Below, piece by piece: positions 7,046 through 12,275 of a stretch of DNA of 12,275 bases. Within the stretch, counting starts at the first letter, position 1. Every line of letters begins with the position of its first letter. The position numbers and the translations under genes are program-made. The stretch is from CAZBUK01 sp964495085 (GTDB taxonomy: Bacteria > Bacteroidota > Ignavibacteria > T3Sed10-11). The stretch is from the NCBI GenBank assembly GCA_964495085.1, contig CAZBUK010000102.1:1-12275 (forward strand), given 5' to 3'. A model generated the notes under the pieces. It was not told where the DNA came from. It searched no databases and saw nothing but the letters and a program-made list of their open reading frames with translations.

Positions 7046-8185
7046 ATGGAACTCAACCTGAAAAGAAAATTGAAAAGCGAACAGAACCGGTTCGCTCCCC
7101 TCATTTTCATCGTCGTCGTTGCGGCGGTAACTTACATCGCACTGAAGGTGTTCGATTGGGAGGACATCCAGATTCAGGCTGAGGGCGATATCTATGAGAT
7201 TATCGTCTTCGCGGATTCATCCGATTTTGCCGCGCTGCAGCCTGAGCTCGAATCGACTTTCGGTCAAGCGCTGATCACACCGCAGCCCGAACCGCTATTC
7301 ATCCTTCACCATGAACCGATAGAACAGTTATCGAACTATCAACGGCAGAAGAATATTCTCATCGTTGCACCCCTCGACGGAACCGGCCGTACCGCCGAAT
7401 ATATGAATGCCGCGCTGAGCGAAGGAGTGCGGCAGCTGATCGTCGACCGGGAGGAATTCGTCATCAACCGGTATAATTCGAATGCACGAGGACAGATCAT
7501 CATGTTTCTGACCGGACCCACCCTTGATGACATACATCAGACTATTGTCGTCGAGGCTGACCGGTTGCTGTACTATTTCTCCAATTTCGCTCTCCAGCGG
7601 GAGATACAGACGATCACCTCCGAACGCCGATACGCGAAACACAAGCTCGTCGAAAAGTTCCGGAATGAATACGACTGGTCGATGCACATCCAGCACGATT
7701 ATTTCCTCGCGAAGGAAGATCCCGATGCCGGATTCGTCTGGCTGCGCAGACAGACTCCCACCGATATGGAGCGGTGGATCTTCGTACACTGGATCGATAA
7801 CGCATCTCCCGATAATTTATCCGATGCATTCGTCCGCGAGACCCGGGATAACATTACCCGGCAGTTCATGCGAACCATGGAAGACGATGCGGCGGTACAG
7901 ATCGCTCCGGATTATTATGAATCGGATATCGTGAATTTCAAAGACCGGTATGCGATAAAAACGAGGGGATTATGGAGATTCAGCGATTTCAGCGGTGGAG
8001 GTCCGTTCATCAATTATACTTTCTTCGATAAATATACCCGGCGGCTGTATATGGTTGACGGAGCCGTTTTCGCCCCGCGTTACGAGAAGAAGAAACTCAT
8101 CCTGCAGATCCAGGCGCTCCTGAATACCTTCGATCCGGATCCGCATTCAAGAGCCGACGGTGAGAGTCTGACTGCGGCGGAATGA
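7046..8185 (+). CDS. DUF4837-like membrane-anchored protein
   Basis: No known activity. The 379-residue product has a basic N-terminus, one transmembrane anchor (about 17-37, APLIFIVVVAAVTYIALKVF), then a large domain presumably outside the cytoplasmic membrane. Recognisable family features are toward the C-terminus: RGLWRFSDFSGGGPFINYTF followed by RRLYMVDGAVFAPRYEKKK, matching the GLWR, GGPF-Y and G-V-AP pattern of DUF4837, known mainly from Bacteroidota and relatives. Family members are commonly lipoproteins; here I see an uncleaved anchor and no lipobox Cys. The ATG has a reasonable ribosome binding site (AGGG at 7034-7037, 8 nt away). It is the last gene of the tilS operon, 57 nt after the lipid kinase gene with no terminator between, so a cell-envelope role is a plausible guess. 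The family call is from memory of motifs. Confidence 0.78.
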   Translation: MELNLKRKLKSEQNRFAPLIFIVVVAAVTYIALKVFDWEDIQIQAEGDIYEIIVFADSSDFAALQPELESTFGQALITPQPEPLFILHHEPIEQLSNYQRQKNILIVAPLDGTGRTAEYMNAALSEGVRQLIVDREEFVINRYNSNARGQIIMFLTGPTLDDIHQTIVVEADRLLYYFSNFALQREIQTITSERRYAKHKLVEKFRNEYDWSMHIQHDYFLAKEDPDAGFVWLRRQTPTDMERWIFVHWIDNASPDNLSDAFVRETRDNITRQFMRTMEDDAAVQIAPDYYESDIVNFKDRYAIKTRGLWRFSDFSGGGPFINYTFFDKYTRRLYMVDGAVFAPRYEKKKLILQIQALLNTFDPDPHSRADGESLTAAE

Positions 8186-8270
8186 CGTTGTACCGGTTCA
8201 CACCTGCGCGTGAAAACCGCCGCCAATGACGGCATATTCCCTTAAGATTCCGGATCCCCGGTTCGGGAAG
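8186..8270. other. Convergent intergenic gap
   Basis: Short spacer between two converging transcripts. Only weak dyads are visible (for example GCCG/CGGC near 8222-8234), and no stem followed by a T-tract, so no intrinsic terminator is called. Confidence 0.5.
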
Positions 8271-8789
8271 TCAATCGACTTTTCCCACTTGTTTCTCGAG
8301 TAGCTGCTCGATATTCTGTACAGTCTCCTCGGGAGACAACTCGGTAGTTTCCACCACGCACCCGACTTCCTCCGATGGATCGAGCCTCACGAACGATTCA
8401 TATACCTCCTCAACCTTCTTTCCGACGGTCAGCTCATCGTCCCGCTCCTGGTCGCGTTTAATGTTTTCCGAAAGGCTGCATGCTAGCCGGTATACGTACA
8501 ATTCGGGGTCGATGTGGTGAAGACGGGTGCAGACATTCCGAAGATGATTCTGCGACGGATAGACACCTTCGATGATAACGGTATCGTACGCATCTTCCAA
8601 AAAAGCGTCCGCAGTTGATATCACCTGCTGGTCGCAGAGATCGATTTGATCCGATTCTACCCGTTCGTCGATCACATGGTACCTGAACCGATCGACCTCG
8701 AGGACAATCGAGTGGTCGAAATGACCGTGGAGTTGTCGTGCCACGGTAGATTTCCCTACCCCGGCGTTTCCGTGTATAAGTACGATCAT
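8271..8789 (-). CDS. Small P-loop kinase-like ATPase
   Basis: A 172-residue soluble protein with the fold signature of small-molecule kinases. It has Walker A GNAGVGKST at 7-15 right at the N-terminus; Asp33 in LEVDRFR, where the phosphate-acceptor contact lies in APS, gluconate and nucleoside kinases; a hydrophobic strand ending in VIIEGVY at 71-77 as the Walker B-like element; and RDQERDDE at 112-119, the expected place of a LID arginine. The substrate is unknown; it could act on a small metabolite, nucleotide or sulfate adduct. The ATG is supported by AAAGGA (8800-8795), 5 nt upstream. It follows the Fe-S oxidoreductase gene on the same strand after 41 nt, so co-transcription is likely, but the function of the neighbour does not reveal a substrate. 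Confidence 0.82.
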   Translation of the reverse strand: MIVLIHGNAGVGKSTVARQLHGHFDHSIVLEVDRFRYHVIDERVESDQIDLCDQQVISTADAFLEDAYDTVIIEGVYPSQNHLRNVCTRLHHIDPELYVYRLACSLSENIKRDQERDDELTVGKKVEEVYESFVRLDPSEEVGCVVETTELSPEETVQNIEQLLEKQVGKVD

Positions 8790-8819
8790 AATAATCCTTT
8801 CGCGATGATGCAGGATTAC

Positions 8820-8831
8820 AGATTATAATCT
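8820..8831. repeat. 12-bp perfect palindrome overlapping a stop codon
   Basis: AGATTATAATCT is a perfect 12-mer dyad whose last base is the final base of the Fe-S oxidoreductase stop codon. It is too short and AT-rich for a terminator and may be chance. Confidence 0.3.
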
Positions 8832-10831
8832 TACGCGGTCGCTTTTTCTTCCGTTACGGCAGCATCGAGCAGAATTTCAGCTATGTCTCTCACTGCGACC
8901 TGTCCCTCTTTTTCCTTCGATTTCACACCGTCGGTCATCATCGTCATGCAGAAAGGACAGGCAGTCCCGATCACATCCGGTCCCACGGAAAGTGCTTCTT
9001 CGGTTCGTTCGATGTTAACGCGCTTTCCCTCTGTCTCTTCCAACCACATTCGTCCTCCGCCCGCTCCGCAGCAAAATCCGCGGTCGCGATTTCGACCCAT
9101 TTCGACGAGGCTGACGCCTCCTATCGATGAGAGCAAGGCTCGCGGCGCGTTATATACTCCGTTGTATCTTCCGAGATAACATGAATCGTGATACGTAACC
9201 CGCTTTTCCGCATCCCCGCCGATCTTCAATCTTCCTTCATCGATGAGCTGTGCGAGGAAATCGGTATGATGTACCACTTCATAGCTGCCTCCGAAATCCG
9301 GATACTCCTTTGAAAAGGTGTGGAAACAGTGCGGACAAGTCGTGACGATCTTCTTCACCTTGTATCCGTTCAGCGTTTCAACGTTATCGGTAATCATCAT
9401 CTGTGCGAGATATTCATTGCCGAGCCGCCGCGCTGTATCGCCGTTGCATTTCTCTTCGGCTCCGAGAATTGCGAAATTGACGCCTGCCATTTTCATGAGC
9501 CGGACGAATGCGCGGGAGACCTTTTTGTACCGGTCGTCATAGGACCCAGCGCACCCGACCCAGAAGAGGATTTCGAAATCCGGATTCGTCTGCACCGTCG
9601 GGACGTCGAGACCATCGGCCCATTTCGCCCGGTCTGCATGGCCGAATGCCCATGGCGTAAAATTGCGTTCGAGGTTCTGGAAGACGTTCTTCAGTTCCGG
9701 GGGAAACCGCGATTCGTCCAGTACGAGGCCCCGCCGCATATCGACGATCGAATCTACATGCTCGATCATAACCGGGCATTCCTGTACGCAGGCCATACAC
9801 GTGGTGCATGCCCAGAGTTCATCGTCGTGTATATAAGAGCCGACGAGGGTCCGTTCGAGGATCTCTTCGGGTATCTCATTTCCGCGAACCGCAAAAGGGG
9901 CTTTCTCCTCGAGCCGCGTTCTGATATCGACGATAATCTTCCGGGGAGAGAGGAGTTTGCCGGTGATATTCGCCGGACAGGCGGCGCTGCATCTGCCGCA
10001 TTCCGTGCAGGCATACCCGTCAAGCAATTGCTTCCAGGATATATCCTCTACATCAGACGCTCCGAATTTCTCCATTTGCTCATCTTCGAGATCGACTTTC
10101 CGGATTTTTCCGCGCGGTCCGGTGTCGGAGAAATAGACGTTCGGAATTGAGCTGAGGATATGGAGATGCTTCGAGAAAGGTAAATAGTTTAAGAAGAGGA
10201 GTACGAATAATATATGCGCCCACCAGAATACCTCGAACCAGAATGCGATCGTCGACGGAGCGAGTCCGGAGAACAGCGTACTGAACGCCAGCGATATAAA
10301 TCTAGCTTCTCCTTCGCCCGACAGCGCTATGCGTGCGGCATTTTGTCCCAGCATCGTGGACATGACCGACAGGATCATGATGAGAATGAACGTTGCATCG
10401 TACAGTCCGGCATTCCCTACTTCGAGTCTCCGGGGCTTGGATACATAGCGCCGGTACAGCGCATACAGTACGGCAATCATGACGAACGCAGCCATGAGAT
10501 CGCCGATGAAGAGGATCGGTCCGTAGAGAGGGCCGAGAAACTTAAGTGAAAAACCAGGATAAATACCTTCGCCGACCGCTTCGAGGACGGAGGTGATGAG
10601 AATGACAAATCCCCAGAAAATCAGAAAATGCATTATACCCGCGATCGGTTCGCGGAGGAGCTTCGATTGGCCGAAAGCAACGACAAGGACATGCTTCAAT
10701 CTAATCCCGACATCCCCGAACCTGTCCGCCGGCTTGCCTATTTTCAGGTATGAAACCAACCGGTAAATATTGAAAACGAAGTAGCCGAGGGCCGCAGTCA
10801 GGATTACGACGAAGAGAATGGATTTGAGCAT
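8831..10831 (-). CDS. Membrane Fe-S oxidoreductase, HdrD/EtfD (ETF:quinone oxidoreductase)-like
   Basis: Predicted to move electrons between a soluble carrier and membrane quinone. The 666-residue protein fuses a NarI-like membrane part (about 1-230, five hydrophobic segments) to an HdrD-like cytoplasmic part. His68, His206, His222 and His224 in or next to membrane segments are candidate heme b ligands. Two [4Fe-4S] motifs follow: CTECGRCSAACP (Cys275, 278, 281, 285) and CTTCMACVQECP (Cys342, 345, 348, 352). Then come two cysteine-rich CCG-type domains, the first with KCNGD (Cys462) and CPHC, the second with CCGAGGG (Cys587-588) and CPFC. This architecture matches mycobacterial EtfD and the ETF-linked DUF224 proteins of Geobacter and Syntrophomonas. 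No etfAB or acyl-CoA dehydrogenase gene lies in the window, so the electron donor is inferred. The start has a weak GGAA upstream. The first CCG domain has CNG, a variant. Confidence 0.9.
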   Translation of the reverse strand: MLKSILFVVILTAALGYFVFNIYRLVSYLKIGKPADRFGDVGIRLKHVLVVAFGQSKLLREPIAGIMHFLIFWGFVILITSVLEAVGEGIYPGFSLKFLGPLYGPILFIGDLMAAFVMIAVLYALYRRYVSKPRRLEVGNAGLYDATFILIMILSVMSTMLGQNAARIALSGEGEARFISLAFSTLFSGLAPSTIAFWFEVFWWAHILFVLLFLNYLPFSKHLHILSSIPNVYFSDTGPRGKIRKVDLEDEQMEKFGASDVEDISWKQLLDGYACTECGRCSAACPANITGKLLSPRKIIVDIRTRLEEKAPFAVRGNEIPEEILERTLVGSYIHDDELWACTTCMACVQECPVMIEHVDSIVDMRRGLVLDESRFPPELKNVFQNLERNFTPWAFGHADRAKWADGLDVPTVQTNPDFEILFWVGCAGSYDDRYKKVSRAFVRLMKMAGVNFAILGAEEKCNGDTARRLGNEYLAQMMITDNVETLNGYKVKKIVTTCPHCFHTFSKEYPDFGGSYEVVHHTDFLAQLIDEGRLKIGGDAEKRVTYHDSCYLGRYNGVYNAPRALLSSIGGVSLVEMGRNRDRGFCCGAGGGRMWLEETEGKRVNIERTEEALSVGPDVIGTACPFCMTMMTDGVKSKEKEGQVAVRDIAEILLDAAVTEEKATA

Positions 10832-10893
10832 AGTCGGTTCCGAATGATATTCAGATTCGATCGGCGAGCATACTACATTTGATGGAATTGTAT

Positions 10894-10931
10894 AAAAAAA
10901 GGATTTATCGCCAGAAAATCAACTTTTGGCG
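10894..10931 (-). terminator. Possible weak terminator after the PhzF gene
   Basis: On the minus strand CGCCA (10931-10927) pairs with TGGCG (10913-10909), with three inner A-T pairs, a 2-nt bulge and a 5-nt loop spanning the stop codon. Seven T residues follow at 10900-10894, but 8 nt after the stem. The gap makes it a poor intrinsic terminator, so the downstream oxidoreductase gene might be partly co-transcribed. Confidence 0.3.
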
Positions 10932-11833
10932 GGGATGGAAAACGTTCCTTCAAAGACTACCACGGCTTCCCCGCCGATAAGAACGCGCTTGATGTCGAGA
11001 TCATCATGAACGACTTGTATATGCACTCTTCCCGGCCTGCCGATTATATCGCCCTGTTCGCCGATGAGCAGCACTTCATCCTTTTCCGCAGAAATCAGAC
11101 CGTATTTCAGGAGATATGCTCCCAGGGGTCCGTTAAGAGAACCCGTTACGGGATCTTCCTGTATGCCCACTCCCGGAGCGAAATATCTTGAATGCACCGA
11201 AGACCGTTTTTCATACGTTTCCGTCGTGAAGAGAGAAAGACCCTGCAGGTTTTTTCCGGCGAGATAAATTTTTAATTTTCTCATGTCAGGTGAGATTGTT
11301 TTCAGGTCGCCGAGACTTCTCATCGGCACAATCATCGAATCGTCATTTATAACCGCGGGAATATCATTCCGGAATGCCAGCGGCGAACAGCCGAGTATCC
11401 GGGCAAGTCCATCCTTCTTAATCCGAGTATGAGTAAACCGCGGTACGGGCAATTGCATCCATACGGTTCGTTTGCGGTCGGAGATCATGGTCACAACACG
11501 AAGCGTGCCCGTCTTTGTTTTTAATGCATAGGATTCCACCGAATCGGTGTTCTCTGCGGGAAACCGATCCGACATGATAACATGAAATGCGGCGATTGTC
11601 GCATGTCCGCACAAAGGGATTTCGTGAGTCGGCGAGAAGTAGCGTATGGCGCAGCGATGCGGGTCCCGGGGATCGTGGAATAGAAAAGCAGTCTCCGAAC
11701 AGTTCATCTCTTTGGCGATGACGCGCATCTGCCGTTTGGTAAGGCCATGAGCATCCGGCACCACACCTGCCGGATTACCGGTACCCGGCGTACGGGTGAA
11801 CGAGTCGAGTTGGAGTACACGAATATGTTTCAT
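10919..11833 (-). CDS. PhzF-family isomerase/epimerase
   Basis: Member of the PhzF/diaminopimelate-epimerase-fold family, known from phenazine synthesis (PhzF) but mostly of unknown substrate. The 304-residue length fits. Seen: the N-terminal QLDSFTRTPGTGNPAGVV pattern (Gly-Asn-Pro at 19-21); catalytic-type Glu47 in NCSETAFLF; the PLCGHAT loop (Gly76-His77); and EDPVTGS with Asp227 near the C-terminal half, mirroring the first lobe. The frame is open 23 codons upstream to ATG 11902, but family proteins begin with the Met-basic-VxxLDSFT segment, so ATG 11833 is preferred; neither start has a good ribosome binding site. No phenazine genes are nearby, so a phz symbol is not given. It is the first gene of the minus-strand group and lies 87 nt before the Fe-S oxidoreductase. 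Confidence 0.93.
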   Translation of the reverse strand: MKHIRVLQLDSFTRTPGTGNPAGVVPDAHGLTKRQMRVIAKEMNCSETAFLFHDPRDPHRCAIRYFSPTHEIPLCGHATIAAFHVIMSDRFPAENTDSVESYALKTKTGTLRVVTMISDRKRTVWMQLPVPRFTHTRIKKDGLARILGCSPLAFRNDIPAVINDDSMIVPMRSLGDLKTISPDMRKLKIYLAGKNLQGLSLFTTETYEKRSSVHSRYFAPGVGIQEDPVTGSLNGPLGAYLLKYGLISAEKDEVLLIGEQGDIIGRPGRVHIQVVHDDLDIKRVLIGGEAVVVFEGTFSIPAKS

Positions 11834-11922
11834 CTCTGAATATAAATTGTTAATATGTCGACGATTCATTCCGATATGCAGCGTTCTTTCGTACAGTAAC
11901 ATATCGAGAGAAGCTGCGAGTG

Positions 11923-11973
11923 AGCCCCGCAGAGGCTTATAGCCGTCCTGTAGCGAGACTGTTCACCGGTGCG
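11923..11973 (+). repeat. Diverged partial copy of the palindromic element
   Basis: Aligns with the centre and right arm of the element at 12100-12159. Shared blocks are AGCCCC-GC, GGCTT-TAGCCGTCC, TAGCG and GTTCACCG. The central stem has shrunk to about AGCC/GGCT and the arm hairpin is mismatched, so the copy looks decayed. A GTAG tetramer stands directly before the arm hairpin. It lies in the PhzF leader. Confidence 0.7.
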
Positions 11974-11978
11974 TGATA

Positions 11979-12007
11979 AGTATAATGACACATAGATCCA
12001 ATTTCAT
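11979..12007 (-). promoter_or_regulatory. Candidate promoter for the PhzF gene
   Basis: Minus strand: -35-like ATGAAA (12007-12002, 4 of 6 to consensus), a 17-nt spacer, -10 TATACT (11984-11979). Transcription would begin near 11972, so the leader of about 140 nt would carry the decayed palindromic repeat. A promoter closer to the gene is not excluded. Confidence 0.35.
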
Positions 12008-12064
12008 AAATTGTATATTATTAATTTTACATATTAAAAAAATATCATCGGTACATAATTAAAC

Positions 12065-12156
12065 GAGACCGTAAACGGTCTCACTATCGTAAAACCACAA
12101 GCCCCCGCCCAGGCGGGGGCTTGTAGCCGTCCGATAGCGTGACGGTTCACCGTCAC
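12065..12156. repeat. Symmetric three-hairpin palindromic element (REP/BIME-like)
   Basis: Centred between 12110 and 12111. The central stem pairs 12097-12109 with 12112-12124 (13 bp, GC-rich). On each side follow a 7-nt spacer, the hexamer CGATAG read outward, one base, and a 7-bp hairpin with a 4-nt loop: left GAGACCG-TTTA-CGGTCTC (minus strand, 12082-12065), right GTGACGG-TTCA-CCGTCAC (12139-12156). The right stem extends to 9 bp (12137-12158). Spacing in the two arms is identical. No RAYT-type transposase is in the window. Bidirectional termination is an alternative role, though no T-tract directly follows the central stem. Confidence 0.85.
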
Positions 12157-12215
12157 GCGGCAGGCGGGATGCATGATACAAAATCAATATTATGAACGAT
12201 TTCATTATATCAACA

Positions 12216-12275
12216 CACAACTGTCCAAAATAAAATATAAAGAATTTTGAATGATTCAGGTCCACCAAGCCGAAA
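12216..12275 (-). repeat. 60-bp dispersed repeat, right copy (inverted, cut by window end)
   Basis: Reverse complement matches 586-645 at 55 of 60 bases. It runs into the right edge of the window at full similarity, so it is probably incomplete here. Inverted relative to the left copy, the pair brackets the whole gene block. Confidence 0.85.

Larger units (their letters stand above)
11834..12275. other. Gene-free region with repeats
   Basis: No credible gene. It holds, from left: the leader of the PhzF gene with a diverged repeat copy (11923-11973), a candidate promoter, an AT-rich stretch (about 11995-12063), the symmetric three-hairpin element (12065-12156) and the right copy of the 60-bp repeat. 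An open frame on the minus strand across 12268-12059 simply reads through both repeats and is not treated as a gene. Confidence 0.6.

Noticed and set aside
8222..8260. Terminator between the convergent genes
   Set aside because: Only 4-bp dyads without a T-tract; not enough to call.
9320..10150. 276-codon open frame on the plus strand
   Set aside because: Antisense to the Fe-S oxidoreductase, whose cysteine motifs are all on the other strand.
12065..12156. tRNA or other structured RNA gene
   Set aside because: The mirror symmetry and three simple hairpins do not fit a tRNA cloverleaf, and no T-loop or anticodon arm is present.
12059..12268. Open frame of 69 codons on the minus strand covering the right repeat
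   Set aside because: It runs through both the 60-bp repeat and the three-hairpin element, has no ribosome binding site that I can see, and the left repeat copy has no matching gene.

Overview
The window looks like a chromosomal segment from a Gram-negative-type bacterium, probably in or near the FCB (Fibrobacterota-Chlorobiota-Bacteroidota) assemblage. This is an inference from three things: a tilS-hpt-ftsH gene order, a DUF4837-like protein, and an FtsH with an extended cytoplasmic N-terminus. The genes are mostly moderate-to-high GC, while the two window ends are visibly AT-rich. I cannot name a genus.

Layout: (1) 1-704 is gene-free. It holds a perfect 25-nt palindrome, a decayed IS4-family transposase remnant (about 61-480) and a 60-bp repeat unit (586-645) preceded by a small hairpin. 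(2) 705-1930, minus strand, is a spermidine cassette, speD then speE; speD starts at a TTG codon. (3) 1931-2115 is a divergent promoter region with a good sigma70-like promoter facing each way. (4) 2116-8185, plus strand, is a tight run of five genes: tilS, hpt, ftsH, a polyprenol/diacylglycerol-kinase-family membrane protein and a DUF4837-like membrane-anchored protein. (5) 8271-11833, minus strand, holds (in transcription order) a PhzF-family isomerase, a large membrane Fe-S oxidoreductase of the HdrD/EtfD type and a small P-loop kinase-like protein. (6) 11834-12275 is gene-free. It holds a 92-nt perfectly symmetric three-hairpin element, a diverged partial copy of it, and the second, inverted copy of the 60-bp repeat.

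How the genes work together: SpeD makes decarboxylated SAM and SpeE uses it with putrescine to make spermidine. TilS, HPRT and FtsH form a housekeeping block (tRNA-Ile decoding, purine salvage, membrane protein quality control), followed by a lipid-phosphorylating membrane enzyme where related genomes often have cdsA. The Fe-S protein probably passes electrons between a soluble donor (possibly an electron-transfer flavoprotein, not encoded here) and membrane quinone.

The genes are mostly ordinary. The most unusual content is the repeat architecture at the two edges: a symmetric REP/BIME-like element with compensatory stem changes, and a 60-bp inverted repeat bracketing the whole 11.6-kb gene block. 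I did not find a convincing new defence or mobile system.
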